Origin: CAYNYF01 sp964401385
Lineage (GTDB): Bacteria; Planctomycetota; Phycisphaerae; SM23-33
DNA: 64,000 bases
Assembly: GCA_964401385.1 (NCBI GenBank)
Contig: CAYNYF010000004.1
Location: 1 to 64,000, forward strand
Direction of reading: 5' to 3'
The first letter of the stretch is position 1; the number at the start of each line of letters is the position of its first letter. The notes below the pieces were generated by a model that was not told the DNA's origin, searched no databases, and saw nothing but the letters and a program-made list of their open reading frames with translations. Shown here in pieces: positions 1-9,166 of the stretch. Both the position numbers and the translations under genes were made by a program.

Positions 1-250
1 AGTGGTAGTAGAGGATGTCGCCGTGCTCGGGGAAGACGGTGGAGTTCTCGTAGGGCAGTTCCTCGGCCGGCGGGGGCACGAAGCACCAGATCTCCGGCCC
101 GGTCTCGCCGCCGTGGTGCAAGTCGTCATGGACCGGCTCGGCGATGCTCTTCCAGAAATTCTCGCAAGTGATGGGGGCAAGGTCCTCCAGCATTTCCGCC
201 ACGAACACCGCGCCGCTGTCTTCAAAGACGATTTCGAACTGCTTGGGCAT
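1..250 (-). CDS. DUF3830-family protein, C-terminus cut by window edge
   Basis: The minus-strand frame begins with ATG at 250 (MPKQFEIVFEDSG) and stays open to base 1, giving about 83 residues of an incomplete protein. A GAGGA ribosome site lies a few bases upstream. The stretch AEMLEDLAPITCENFW followed by GPEIWCFVPPP and FPEHGDILYY resembles the cyclophilin-like DUF3830 family (ELLED.AP.TC..W and PGDILY signatures from memory). The family has no established reaction. The gene reads away from its neighbours, so no operon context is visible. Family assignment rests on motif memory only. Confidence 0.6.
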   Translation of the reverse strand, partial: MPKQFEIVFEDSGAVFVAEMLEDLAPITCENFWKSIAEPVHDDLHHGGETGPEIWCFVPPPAEELPYENSTVFPEHGDILYYH

Positions 251-604
251 GATGCGTCCTCACCGAGAAAAGCGCCTACGCCAGCGGAGGCTTCCACGAC
301 TGCGGAAAAGAACACTCCAAAGAACAGACCGCAAGACAAATTCACAGGATTGTTCGCGCAGGCGCACACGGCCAGGCGGCGAGCCCGGCAGGCGGTCTAT
401 CAGGTCGTTGAGAAAGTGGTGTAACTAATTGTGTGTAACTTGGTAGTAGTCGTGGGTTGTTGAAAGCTGTTGATTGTGTTGGCAGTTTGATGGGCGTCCA
501 AGCGGGCGAGCAGATGGGCGTGACGGGCCGCAGGCAGGGGAGCAGGATAAGGTCGCCGTTGAAACAATCCCGGCAACCGGAGACGGCCTGTGAGATAATA
601 CCGT
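251..604. other. Intergenic region without a supported gene
   Basis: About 350 bases between the DUF3830 start and the kinase fragment. Short overlapping frames are open here but have no recognisable motif. Around 418-445 there is a TGTAAC-type word repeated about 17 bases apart (gtgtaactaattgtgtgtaact), which might be the end of a decayed mobile element, but no partner end was found. Confidence 0.4.
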
Positions 605-787
605 ATGGTGCTTAGGGCAAAACAGAAACTGGCGAAATATCGAATCGAACGCCGACTGGCGGAAGGCGGCTTTGCGACGGTGTATCGGGTGTTTGATACC
701 ATCGAAGGCGTTCGCGTGGCGTTGGAGATACCCCACGCCCACCTGGTGGGTTCCGAGGTTATAGAAGACTTCCGCAGGGAAGTACGC
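605..787 (+). pseudogene. Truncated serine/threonine protein kinase N-lobe
   Basis: From ATG 605 the frame encodes a bacterial Hanks-type kinase start: YRIERRLAEGGFATVYRVFD holds the glycine-rich loop, followed by a beta-3 strand VRVALEIPHAHLV and an alpha-C segment EDFRREVRL. Family similarity stops abruptly near base 787. The open frame runs on to a stop at 1060, but that extension is Arg/Gly/Ala-rich and unlike a kinase. The usual catalytic Lys of the VALK motif is Glu here. With no HRD or DFG region, the product cannot be an active kinase. I read it as a gene relic truncated by deletion or rearrangement, with a lower chance of an assembly junction. Confidence 0.55.
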
Positions 788-1059
788 CTGCCCGGCGATG
801 TCCTCGGCTTCGGATCGCCAGTCCTTGCCCATGCCGACACCTGCACAGGCGTCACACTCAATCTCACCGACATGCTCCAGCAGGACGGCGACAGGGGCGC
901 CCGGCGCGGGGGCGCGAAGTTGATCGATCAGCGTGGCCAAGCCAGGCATGTCGCGCATCCCGACGACGCCTGTGACCGGGCCGGCGGGGCAGGGAAATTG
1001 GAATGGGGAGGGGCCTGCGCGGAGGTTAGAATGCCCCGGTTACCATCGCAAGAGGCTTG

Positions 1060-3387
1060 ATGAGAAGCTCGTGGATCCAAGGCACAGTACCGGCGCTGGC
1101 GGCGGTCGTGGTGGGCTGGGTGCTGCTGGATCGTTTGGCCCTGCCCGACGAGATCGCCCTGCCTGAGGGGGGGGTGCTTTACCGGGGGCGGGTGGTGTCG
1201 GCCCCGGCGGGCTCGAAGCCGACGGCCGATGTGCTGTACGTTCGGCCGGCCAGCGGGCCGCATCGGGGCAAGTCGGTTCCCGCCACCTGGGCTACCATCG
1301 CCGCCGGCGACGAACGGATCGGAAAGACGGTCTTCGTGGAACTGCCCGCGGCGGGCGTCGGCATCGTGCGGTCGTTCGCGCGTGACCGGCTGTTCCTGGC
1401 GCTGTCGGCGGGTCTGCTGTGTCTGATCGTGGTCATTGCCGGGGAGGCGGTCTGGCGCTTGCTGGTTGTCTTGCTGGCGGGGATCGGGTGCTTGGTCGTC
1501 ATACTGGCGCCTTCCCTGGCGGCGGGGCTGCCGCCTCTGGCGGCGGGGCTGCTGGCGGGCATGACCTTCATTGTCGCGGCCTCGCTGCTCATCGGCCGGG
1601 CGGGCAAGCTCAGCCTCGGCATCCTCGCCGGCGCCACCGGCGGCGTCGCCGTGGCGGCCAGTCTGGCCTTGCTGGCCGTCACCGCGGGCCGGCTCACCGG
1701 CGTCTACTCCTCGCTGACGAAGGACCTCTGGTACAACGCCGCCACGCGCGAACTCGACTTTCGCCAGTTGCTGTGTGCGGGCATGATCGTCGGTGCCTGT
1801 GGGATCATCGTCGATCTGGCGGCCGCCGTCGCCTCGGCCGTGCACCAGGTGCACCAGGCCAATCCGCTTTTCACGCGTCGGCAGCTCGCGGCGGCCGGCA
1901 TGGCCGTCGGACGAGACGTCATGGGCACCGAGCTGAACACGCTCATCTTCGCCTACGCCGGGGCCCACGTGGGCGTGCTCCTACTGCCGATGCTCAGCAC
2001 GTCCCTGCGCGGGTTCGAGATCCCCGCCTTGAGGGTCTTCAGTCAGCAGGCCGTCGCCATCGACGCCTTCCAGATGCTGGTGGGAACGACGGCGCTGGTG
2101 CTGACAATTCCCATCACGGCGGCGGCGTCGGCCCTGCTGCTGGGCAGGGGGCGCCTGCTGCCTGAGGTCGTGGGGCTGGTTCGCGGGCGCCGGCGGCGGG
2201 TGTTGTGGCTGGCCGGGGGGGCGCTTCTATTGGCGGCGTGGCTGGGGAGCCTGCTCTGGCACGGCCGGGCATACCACCGTTACGGGTCGCGGCCGACGGA
2301 CCCGCCCGGTTCGACCCGCTACATCGTCCAGGCCGAGGTGAAGTCCGCCGAGCCGCCCCCCGAAGCACTCCGCGGAAATTCGCCCGGCGAGCGGGTCCAG
2401 AAGCTCACGTGCCGGCTGCGTTCGGGCCCCGGCGCCGGGCAAACGGTCCAGGTCCTCAACTCCATCTCCGGCTTCCCCGGGCATGACAAGCTGGTGCGCC
2501 CGGGGGACGCCGTCCTGCTGCAAAGCCAGTCCGTCGATGGTGCCGTCACCTACGCCACGGTGCTGGAGTTCTCCCGGGGGCGCTGGCTGATCGACTTCTC
2601 GTTCGTGCTGCTGATGGCGGTGCTCCTGGTAGGCGGCTGGCAGGGCCTGCGCGCGACGGCGGCACTGTTGCTCTCCGGTGCCATTCTGTACCCCGTCGTC
2701 ACGGGCGTTGGCGCCGGCGGCTGGGGTGCCCTGCCCAGCTTCCTGGTCGCCTTGGCCCCACTGTGCGTGGGCGTTTTCCTGATCCTCGCCGGGCCGACGC
2801 GAAAGGCCCTGGCCGCCGGCAGCGGGGCCTTCGGTGGGCTCCTGGTCGGGGCGGGATGCGCCCTGGCCGCGGCGGCGGCGCTGGGCCTAACCGGGCTACA
2901 GTCCGACTCCATGATGGGCATCCGCATGTTCACGGGGGCGGCCGGCATCGACTACCTCGGCCTGCTGCAGGCGGGCATGGTCCTGGGAATCATCGGCGTG
3001 GCCATGGACGTCGCTATCGCCATCGCCTCGGCCGTCGATCAGGTCCGCCGCGCCAAGCCCACCGCCGCACGGGCCGAGCTGTTCCGTCGGGGTCTGGCCG
3101 TCGGGCGGACCATCATGATCCCCATGACCCTCGTCCTGGTGTTCGCATACATCGGCCTGAACCTGCCCATCCTGATGCTCCCCAGGATCCTTCCCGGCCA
3201 CCAGCTCTCCCTGCTGGTCAGCAATGAGCGCGTCTCCGTCGAGCTTTTGCGTATACTGGTAGGTGGCATCGGGGTCGTGGCCACCGTGCCGGTGACCGCG
3301 GCCGTCGCGGGGGGGCTGGCCTCTGGCAAGAGCAAGCATGTTCAACCGACGAGCAAGAATGACCGCGGCCGTCCTGCTGGCGGCTAG
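1060..3387 (+). CDS. YibE/F-family membrane protein with two fused YibE/F units
   Basis: The product is 775 residues. It has an N-terminal membrane anchor, a small extracytoplasmic segment, then about eight hydrophobic helices (residues ~105-365) that look like YibE/F, including GIIVDLAAAVASAV and AFAYAG-like helices. A soluble segment at ~400-500 (beginning GSTRYIVQAEV) follows, then a second similar helix bundle (~505-760) with GVAMDVAIAIASAVDQV. YibE/F proteins are usually about half this length, so this looks like a tandem fusion. Their function is unproven; a transporter-like role is often assumed. AGAGG lies just before ATG 1060; TTG at 1057 is an alternative start. The 3' end overlaps the next gene by 50 bases, suggesting co-transcription. 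Confidence 0.8.
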   Translation: MRSSWIQGTVPALAAVVVGWVLLDRLALPDEIALPEGGVLYRGRVVSAPAGSKPTADVLYVRPASGPHRGKSVPATWATIAAGDERIGKTVFVELPAAGVGIVRSFARDRLFLALSAGLLCLIVVIAGEAVWRLLVVLLAGIGCLVVILAPSLAAGLPPLAAGLLAGMTFIVAASLLIGRAGKLSLGILAGATGGVAVAASLALLAVTAGRLTGVYSSLTKDLWYNAATRELDFRQLLCAGMIVGACGIIVDLAAAVASAVHQVHQANPLFTRRQLAAAGMAVGRDVMGTELNTLIFAYAGAHVGVLLLPMLSTSLRGFEIPALRVFSQQAVAIDAFQMLVGTTALVLTIPITAAASALLLGRGRLLPEVVGLVRGRRRRVLWLAGGALLLAAWLGSLLWHGRAYHRYGSRPTDPPGSTRYIVQAEVKSAEPPPEALRGNSPGERVQKLTCRLRSGPGAGQTVQVLNSISGFPGHDKLVRPGDAVLLQSQSVDGAVTYATVLEFSRGRWLIDFSFVLLMAVLLVGGWQGLRATAALLLSGAILYPVVTGVGAGGWGALPSFLVALAPLCVGVFLILAGPTRKALAAGSGAFGGLLVGAGCALAAAAALGLTGLQSDSMMGIRMFTGAAGIDYLGLLQAGMVLGIIGVAMDVAIAIASAVDQVRRAKPTAARAELFRRGLAVGRTIMIPMTLVLVFAYIGLNLPILMLPRILPGHQLSLLVSNERVSVELLRILVGGIGVVATVPVTAAVAGGLASGKSKHVQPTSKNDRGRPAGG

Positions 3388-5941
3388 CGCGTTGGCCTAC
3401 GCCGGGACAGACGACGGGCTCGACATGCGGAATGTCCGCCTCAAGCTCGCCGATGGCAAGCTCACCGGCAGCTTCGAGTACTCCCTGGTCGTCGGAACTT
3501 TCTATGAGTGGAACACCGACCCGACGGCCGTGCCCGGGCTGATGAGCGAGGTCACGCGGCGGACCGGCATTCGCGCCAAGGTCAACTTCAGGCCCATCGC
3601 GCTGGACGATCAGCGCATCGCCCGCAACCCGCTGCTCATCCTGACCGGCAATCGCTTCTTCCGCCTTACCAAGGGAGAGATCGCCAACCTCCAGCGATAC
3701 CTCCAACACGGGGGCTTCCTCTACGTCGACGATTGCGGCGGGGCCGACCGCTCGTTCCGGATCATGATCCAGAAGCTCCTGCCGAAGTCCGCGCTCGTGG
3801 AGCTGGAACCCGCGCACCCGATATTCCGGTCTTCGTACAAGCTCGCCGGCACGCCCAAGATCCTCGACCTCTACCACGGCAAGGCCAAGGGCTACGGGGT
3901 CCACATCGGCGACCGGCTGGCGGTGTTCTACACCTACGACACGGACGTGCCGTGCGGCTGGGAGAAGAACCCCGACGGCAGCTACGTGCATCTGCTGAAC
4001 GAGGACAAGCACGAGCAGTCCTATCGCCTCGGGGTGAACGTCGTCATGTACGCTCTGGGCGAGCTGTGCAAGCGGAAGCTCGCCGCCGCGCCGCCGGCGC
4101 CCGGCGAGCCGGCGGCGATCCGTCCCGGAAAGGACGTCTTCCTGCCCGGAAAGCTCCACCGCGAGCGCATGAAGCTGCAAATGCCCTGCAACCTGATCCG
4201 AGCCATCGCCCCGGCGGGCAGATACGTCTGGCTGGGCGGCCGCCGAGCGATGCCCGGAGAGCAGGACGGCGTCGCCCGGTACGACTACCAGAGCGGGCGC
4301 TGGGAGCTGTTTCTGGACTCCGAGGGCGTCCTGGCTGAGGAGATCAACTGCCTCGCGCCCGACTCTGGCGGGCTTTGGATCGGCACCAGCACCATTCGCC
4401 GCCGGTGGAACTACGGGCTGTGGCACTACAGTCCCCAGGCCAGGCGCAGCCGGCGCTACACCAAGGAAGATGGCTTGGTGGATCACGACGTGTACGACCT
4501 GGCCGACGACGGCGAGAGCCTATGGGCGGCCACCCGGTCCGGCCTGGCACGGCTGAGCCGCAAAACAGGCAAGTGGACCAAGGATCCAAAACATTCGCGT
4601 AACTATCTCGACATGACCCTGTGCCTTGCCGTGGACGACCGCTACGTCTGGGCCGGACGGTCCGACGGCCTGGGGCGCTTGGACAAGCGCGACGGGGCCT
4701 ATCGCCTGTTCAATTCGGCCAACAGCCCCATCGACGGCATGGTCAATGCCCTTGCCCGCGAAGGCGGCAGGCTGTGGATTTCCAATCCGCCGAAACTCAT
4801 CACCTTCGAGGGCGGCAGATTCACGAGGCCCGAGGTACCGCCAGCCCTGGCGGCGGGCGAGGTCCTGGCGGCAACCGCCGACGAGAAGGTCCTGTGCTTG
4901 GGCACGCGACGCGCCGGCCTGTTCGTCCGGGATAACGCCACGCAGAAGTGGCGCGCCTTCGACACGGCCTCGGGCCTCCCCACGAACTGCATCGCCAGGG
5001 CCGCCCTGGACAGCCGGAGCATCTGGGTGGCCTTCGGACAGTACCCGCTGGGCGTGGGGCGGCTCGACCGCAAGAAAGGAACGTGGAGCTTCTACACCCA
5101 CCGCGCCGGCATTCCCTGCAACCACATCTACTGTCTCGTTTCCGACGGCAAGACCCTTTACGTGGGCACCATGGCCAACGGGTTCTGGAAATACGAGGTG
5201 TCCTCCGGCCGGTGGATCAACCTGAACATCGCGCATCGGGCCGAGCACGCCCTCGTCCGCAGGGCCGACGTCTATTGCCTCGCCCTGGACCAAGAGTACG
5301 TATGGTTCGGGTCCAACCTGCGGCTTTGCCGCCACCGGCTCGGCACCGGCACGTACGAGATAATTCCCGGACTCACCGCGGCCGTGACCGCACTGGCCCG
5401 CCTCGACGGGCGGATCCTGTGCGGCACGCAACAGAGCGGCCTCATGGCCTTCGACCCCGCCAAGAAGACCTGGGACGACCTTAACAAGAGCTACGGCCTC
5501 AAGCCCTGCCCCGTCACAGCCTTGGCCGGCGATGCTGACTACATCTGGGTTGGGACAGAAGGAGGCTTGCTGCTTCTAGGCAGGAAGACGCGAAAGCCTG
5601 TTCCTCTGCCGGCCCGACTGAGCAAGGCCACCGTTACTGCCCTGATGCTTCGCGGCCAAACCGCCTTCATCGGCACCTCGGCGGGCCTGCTGCGTTACAG
5701 CGTGAACACCCACCAGGTGGCGGCCACGCCGCTGACCTCCGAGCACATCACCGCTATCCTTGCGGCGCCCGGCGGTCTGATCGTGGGCACCAGGACGGGC
5801 ATCGCCTTTCTGCCGGACGGGCGGAAAGACCCGATCTTCGACAAGCGGCTGGCCGATCACCTGGTCAGCGGCCTCGCCGCCGATGCCAAGCACCTCTGGA
5901 TCGCCACCCTCGGCCAGGGAATGATCTGCGCATCCCAGTGA
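3338..5941 (+). CDS. Exported DUF4159 protein with C-terminal beta-propeller
   Basis: The 867-residue product starts with a signal peptide (RRAR n-region, AAVLLAASALAYA core). A DUF4159 domain covers about residues 30-235, with the characteristic GGFLYVDDCGG and a segment ending in VNVVMYALG. From about residue 270 it consists of repeated propeller blades of the two-component-regulator type: LWIGTS, LWAATRSGLARL, VWAGRSDGLGRL, IWVGTEGGLLLL. DUF4159 is common in Planctomycetota next to membrane-protein clusters, with unknown activity; its fold recalls a glutamine-amidotransferase-like domain. The fusion to a propeller suggests a sensor or binding role outside the cytoplasm, which is inference. 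It overlaps the YibE/F gene. An internal ATG at 3359 would shorten the n-region and is less attractive. Confidence 0.75.
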   Translation: MFNRRARMTAAVLLAASALAYAGTDDGLDMRNVRLKLADGKLTGSFEYSLVVGTFYEWNTDPTAVPGLMSEVTRRTGIRAKVNFRPIALDDQRIARNPLLILTGNRFFRLTKGEIANLQRYLQHGGFLYVDDCGGADRSFRIMIQKLLPKSALVELEPAHPIFRSSYKLAGTPKILDLYHGKAKGYGVHIGDRLAVFYTYDTDVPCGWEKNPDGSYVHLLNEDKHEQSYRLGVNVVMYALGELCKRKLAAAPPAPGEPAAIRPGKDVFLPGKLHRERMKLQMPCNLIRAIAPAGRYVWLGGRRAMPGEQDGVARYDYQSGRWELFLDSEGVLAEEINCLAPDSGGLWIGTSTIRRRWNYGLWHYSPQARRSRRYTKEDGLVDHDVYDLADDGESLWAATRSGLARLSRKTGKWTKDPKHSRNYLDMTLCLAVDDRYVWAGRSDGLGRLDKRDGAYRLFNSANSPIDGMVNALAREGGRLWISNPPKLITFEGGRFTRPEVPPALAAGEVLAATADEKVLCLGTRRAGLFVRDNATQKWRAFDTASGLPTNCIARAALDSRSIWVAFGQYPLGVGRLDRKKGTWSFYTHRAGIPCNHIYCLVSDGKTLYVGTMANGFWKYEVSSGRWINLNIAHRAEHALVRRADVYCLALDQEYVWFGSNLRLCRHRLGTGTYEIIPGLTAAVTALARLDGRILCGTQQSGLMAFDPAKKTWDDLNKSYGLKPCPVTALAGDADYIWVGTEGGLLLLGRKTRKPVPLPARLSKATVTALMLRGQTAFIGTSAGLLRYSVNTHQVAATPLTSEHITAILAAPGGLIVGTRTGIAFLPDGRKDPIFDKRLADHLVSGLAADAKHLWIATLGQGMICASQ

Positions 5942-6160
5942 CCCAGTGGTCCGTCAACGTCGAAGCTGCGAGTAGAGGCATCCGACACGGAGGTTCGGTT
6001 TTTTGCATAACTATGCGGCTGTCGTTAAGTCTTTCTGGGGCAAGTACTGATGGACGAAGAACAGGGCCAACTTGAGATTGCTCGGAGTCCACGAGGATCG
6101 TGTTGGGCCGGGCCGGCCGATTGCCGGAATGAAGCAATCCCACAATTCCACAAGAGCCAA

Positions 6161-6270
6161 GGAAACGCCAAGGAACGCAAAGGAACGCAACGATTCGCAA
6201 CGATTCGCAACGATTCGCAACGATTCGCAACGATTCGCAAAGATTGGCAAAGTTTCGCAAAGGTTGCGAA
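6161..6270 (+). repeat. Decamer tandem array (cgattcgcaa)
   Basis: Eleven successive 10-base units fill this stretch. Five are exact copies of cgattcgcaa (6191-6240). They are preceded by ggaaacgcca and two aggaacgcaa, and followed by agattggcaa, agtttcgcaa and aggttgcgaa. The drift at both edges and the identity at the centre fit array growth by slippage from the middle. There are no spacers, so it is not a CRISPR array. Confidence 0.9.
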
Positions 6271-6361
6271 TTCCACAAGTCCCTGGGCCGCAATGTCTTG
6301 CGGATTTGCACGTCCGATAACCTTGATTTGTACGTGTACGTGCTTTCCCATTTTGCCTATC

Positions 6362-6590
6362 TTTCCCAAGTCCCTAGTCCCTAGTCCCTGGTCCCTGGTC
6401 CCTATCTTTTGCCTCGTCCCTTTGCCGTTCCCTGGTCCCCAGTCCCCAGTCCCAAGTCCCGAGTCCCTATCTGTTGCCTCTTCCCTGGTCCCTATCTTTT
6501 GCCTGGTCCCTTTGCCGTTCCCTGGTCCCTAGTCCCTGGTCCCTGGTCCCTAGTCCCTGGTCCCTGGTGCCTGGTCCCTTCTCCTTCCGA
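6362..6590 (+). repeat. Heptamer array of the tccctgg/tccctag type
   Basis: The plus strand is almost purely pyrimidine, built from 7-base words tccctgg, tccctag and tccccag. These are interrupted by a longer motif (tatcttttgcct…gtccctttgccgttcc) that occurs at about 6400-6436 and again at about 6492-6526. The seven-base period keeps all frames nearly free of stops and yields SLVPGPW-like peptides that I do not believe are translated. Confidence 0.85.
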
Positions 6591-6804
6591 TCCGCGCACG
6601 CGCAGCGCGCCCTTCACCCTTTCCTCGCGCGTTCACGTATGCGCGCGCAAACGCTTTCGCAAAACCGGATCCCGGCCGGCAAGCCTCCCCGGCCGCGAGA
6701 GATAAAAATCTCAGAAAATCCCCATCCCCCCGCCCGGAACGTTCACATTCGCGCGCGCAAATGCTTTCGCATCCGCCCCGCATCATTGGCTCCCCGGCGT
6801 CCAC

Positions 6805-7155
6805 CTATGAGATCGTAGTAAGGACGTACTCCATCCCCCGTTGCTTGGACCACATCTCGGCGGCCTTGCGCTTGCGCTGCACATCGTTGGAGTCAACCCG
6901 GCTCGGGTCCTTGACCTCGATGAGGGTCTTCCTGCCGCCTTCGTATTCCACCAGGAAATCAGGGATATACCGCCGTTGATGCTTCTGACCATCTATCCAG
7001 GGGATGGTGATGCCGTGGCGCTTCATCCACTTGACCACGTGCGGATCGCGCTCCAGTCGGTCCATCATCCGGCGCTCCAGCTCGCTCTGATAACGCTCGA
7101 AGTTCCAAGGGCTTTTCTTGGGATCCTCAAACACGCCATGAATGCTAATCGCCAT
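6805..7155 (-). CDS. Small PD-(D/E)XK nuclease of the RM operon
   Basis: The 116-residue product carries RRYIPDFLVEY…KTLIEVKD, a PD-(D/E)XK nuclease core of the kind found in TnsA-like and NucS-like endonuclease domains: Asp of PDF, then E-x-K of EVK. Type III restriction enzymes normally carry their nuclease at the C-terminus of the helicase subunit. Here it is a separate protein whose ATG lies inside the last 11 bases of the helicase gene, so the two should be translationally coupled. I infer that it supplies the cutting activity of this system. Confidence 0.75.
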   Translation of the reverse strand: MAISIHGVFEDPKKSPWNFERYQSELERRMMDRLERDPHVVKWMKRHGITIPWIDGQKHQRRYIPDFLVEYEGGRKTLIEVKDPSRVDSNDVQRKRKAAEMWSKQRGMEYVLTTIS

Positions 7156-9163
7156 ATTCGATGATCCCCGCTATCAGTCCTGGCATAGCTCCGACCTTGG
7201 TATTCATCTGCGGGAGCATCTTCCAGGCGAAATCGACTTCCTCACGTTCGGCCAAGCCAAGCGAAGAACCGTTCAGGAATCTCTTGCGGACGTGATGCAG
7301 CAAGGCGCTGTAAACGCGGTCCTTGAAAGTCGCGGCGTAGCCCGCTTCAACGGTCAGCAGCTCGGCTATCTCCAAGAGACCCGCCTTCACGGCCTCGCGC
7401 ATCGCCTCATCCGAAATCTGAGCGACAGCACCGGGAGGCCCGTCCGAGTCTGGTGCGGAAAGGATCGTCTTCCAGCCCTGACCACCCAATTCCTGACCGA
7501 TCACACCTGCAATGCCGACCCTCGTGATCTCCACGACTGTCGGGTCATATTCGATCCCGTCCAGCGCCTTCTGCCAGTTCTCCAACGGCTTCGGCGGCGG
7601 CGGCACGTCGCCCAGGTCAAACTCGCCGTCGTCCATCACCGACGGGTCAACCGGGGGAAGATCAATCACGAAATCCGGTTTCTCAAGTTCTTGCTTGGGC
7701 GGCGGAGGCGGCAGGTCTTCCGTCTCGTCGAACAGGTCGTCAATCAGAACGCCCACGCGCTTACGGGCGTTGAAGATGTCCCAAAGCCATTGATGTTCAA
7801 GCTTGGGATGATCCACCACAGCGCACACTTGGGGTTCCGTCGGCTCGACGCCTTTAACCCGCACCCGCCGCAAACCGCGCCCGATGACCTGCTGCCCATA
7901 GACCTTGCTGCCGAACTTGCGCAGCAACAGGATCACGCCGACCTCCGGCACGTCCCAGCCCTCGCGCAGCATCAGCACGCTGACCACGGCTTTGTAGGGG
8001 GTCCCGCTTTTCTGCTGCCTGCCCAACTCCCGGGCCTTCTGGCGGTCCGCCTCGTCGCTGTCCTCCGTCACAAGCAGCGTCTTCACCTTGAAATACTTGC
8101 TCAGCGTCTGCTCGGCTTTATGGGCGTCCAACTTGCACACCGCGACCACGAACAGAATCGGCTGATACCGCCCCTTGGCCCGCCTCTCCTGTTCCTCTAG
8201 GCGCTTCAAGGCAATGGCCATCTGTTGCCGCATCGGCTCATCGTCCGTAACCCACTGCGTCGCGTTCAAGCCCAGCCGATCGACCTCGTCCCAGTCGATC
8301 TCCTCGACCTTGCGCTGTTCTCCCGTTCGGGCGTCGGTGTAGGTCAACTGCACCGTCTTGATGTCCGGCTGATAGACCACCGGCGTCTTGATGATCCCGT
8401 CGGCCAGAGCGTCGGTCACCCCATACTCGTAGATCATCTCGCTGTCGGGCGCTCGACCGTCGGCCCGATCCGGCGTCGCCGTTGTGTCAACCCGCAACAC
8501 CACCTTCTCGCGCATCCGTTTCAGAGTCGCCTCGTACTCGGGGGCCGGCGAGTTGTGGGCCTCATCGTTGAATAGAGCAAAATCGGGGCCGTTCATCAGC
8601 GCCGATAGGTTGCTCTGCCCGCTCTTGTTGCTCGGGTAGAACTGGTGAATGTTGCCCAGAATGACGCTTGCGCTGAACAAGCTCGCCCAGCCGCCTTCCT
8701 TGCCGCTTCCAAGCGTGGTCAGCACGAAGTCGTTCGGCGTGGTATGCGACCACTCCGGCAGAAGCTCGCGGTCCTTGAACACCTTGCCGCCCTGAAAGTC
8801 ATCCTCCAGCCGGTCGCGAACGATCAGGTTCGGGCACAGCATCGCGAACTTCTGGACGTTCTGCCCAATCCGAAGCCAGGCGATCACCGCCGCAATCACT
8901 GCCGTCTTGCCGCCGCCCGTGACGATGTTCACCAGGAGGCCATCCGCCCCGATCTCGGCCTTGCCCAGAATCTCGTGCGAATACACCACCCGCAGAAATG
9001 ACTCCCACTGGTGCGACCAGAGCGTTCCAGGCCGCGCCGCCTGGTCGTCATCCGGTGAGGTCAGGAACGCGATGTACTTGTACGAGTCCGCATTCAGGCC
9101 CGGCATCCCGTCCCGCCGCCAGTCGCGGAAGGCGTCCTCGTACTTGGCAAACTGATTGAACAT
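7145..9163 (-). CDS. Type III-like restriction helicase subunit (Res)
   Basis: This 672-residue superfamily 2 helicase has Walker A VTGGGKT at residues ~81-87, a DEAH box in FNDEAHN at ~200-203, and motif VI QVIGRGLRR. Such Res proteins translocate on DNA using ATP after the partner methyltransferase recognises an unmethylated site. No PD-(D/E)XK motif is visible in its own C-terminus; that domain is encoded by the overlapping downstream gene. The gene starts 3 bases after the methyltransferase stop codon, so mod, res and the nuclease form one operon. The C-terminal part (EGGYAATFKDRVYS-like region) is family-typical but not diagnostic. Confidence 0.85.
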   Translation of the reverse strand: MFNQFAKYEDAFRDWRRDGMPGLNADSYKYIAFLTSPDDDQAARPGTLWSHQWESFLRVVYSHEILGKAEIGADGLLVNIVTGGGKTAVIAAVIAWLRIGQNVQKFAMLCPNLIVRDRLEDDFQGGKVFKDRELLPEWSHTTPNDFVLTTLGSGKEGGWASLFSASVILGNIHQFYPSNKSGQSNLSALMNGPDFALFNDEAHNSPAPEYEATLKRMREKVVLRVDTTATPDRADGRAPDSEMIYEYGVTDALADGIIKTPVVYQPDIKTVQLTYTDARTGEQRKVEEIDWDEVDRLGLNATQWVTDDEPMRQQMAIALKRLEEQERRAKGRYQPILFVVAVCKLDAHKAEQTLSKYFKVKTLLVTEDSDEADRQKARELGRQQKSGTPYKAVVSVLMLREGWDVPEVGVILLLRKFGSKVYGQQVIGRGLRRVRVKGVEPTEPQVCAVVDHPKLEHQWLWDIFNARKRVGVLIDDLFDETEDLPPPPPKQELEKPDFVIDLPPVDPSVMDDGEFDLGDVPPPPKPLENWQKALDGIEYDPTVVEITRVGIAGVIGQELGGQGWKTILSAPDSDGPPGAVAQISDEAMREAVKAGLLEIAELLTVEAGYAATFKDRVYSALLHHVRKRFLNGSSLGLAEREEVDFAWKMLPQMNTKVGAMPGLIAGIIEYGD

Positions 9164-9166
9164 GCG

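Larger units (their letters stand above)
5942..6804. other. Gene-free repeat region
   Basis: 863 bases between the DUF4159 gene and the converging nuclease gene contain no supported coding sequence. They hold a decamer array (6161-6270), a heptamer array (6362-6590), and two similar blocks at about 6630-6668 and 6740-6778, each with cgttcac followed by gcgcgcgcaaa and gctttcgca. Several frames are open only because the repeats lack stops. A small palindrome, GAGATAAAAATCTC, lies near 6699-6712. Confidence 0.6.

Noticed and set aside
425..958. 177-codon minus-strand frame (MRDMPGLATLIDQL…)
   Set aside because: Its second half is antisense to the kinase fragment and the first half matches no family I know; treated as a possible gene relic only.
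6161..6270. Possible CRISPR array
   Set aside because: The repeated unit is only 10 bases and there are no spacers or cas genes.
6050..6818. Overlapping plus- and minus-strand frames with SLVPGPW- or CESLRIVANR-like repeats
   Set aside because: All frames are open because the 7- and 10-base repeats lack stops. No start site or non-repetitive domain supports translation.
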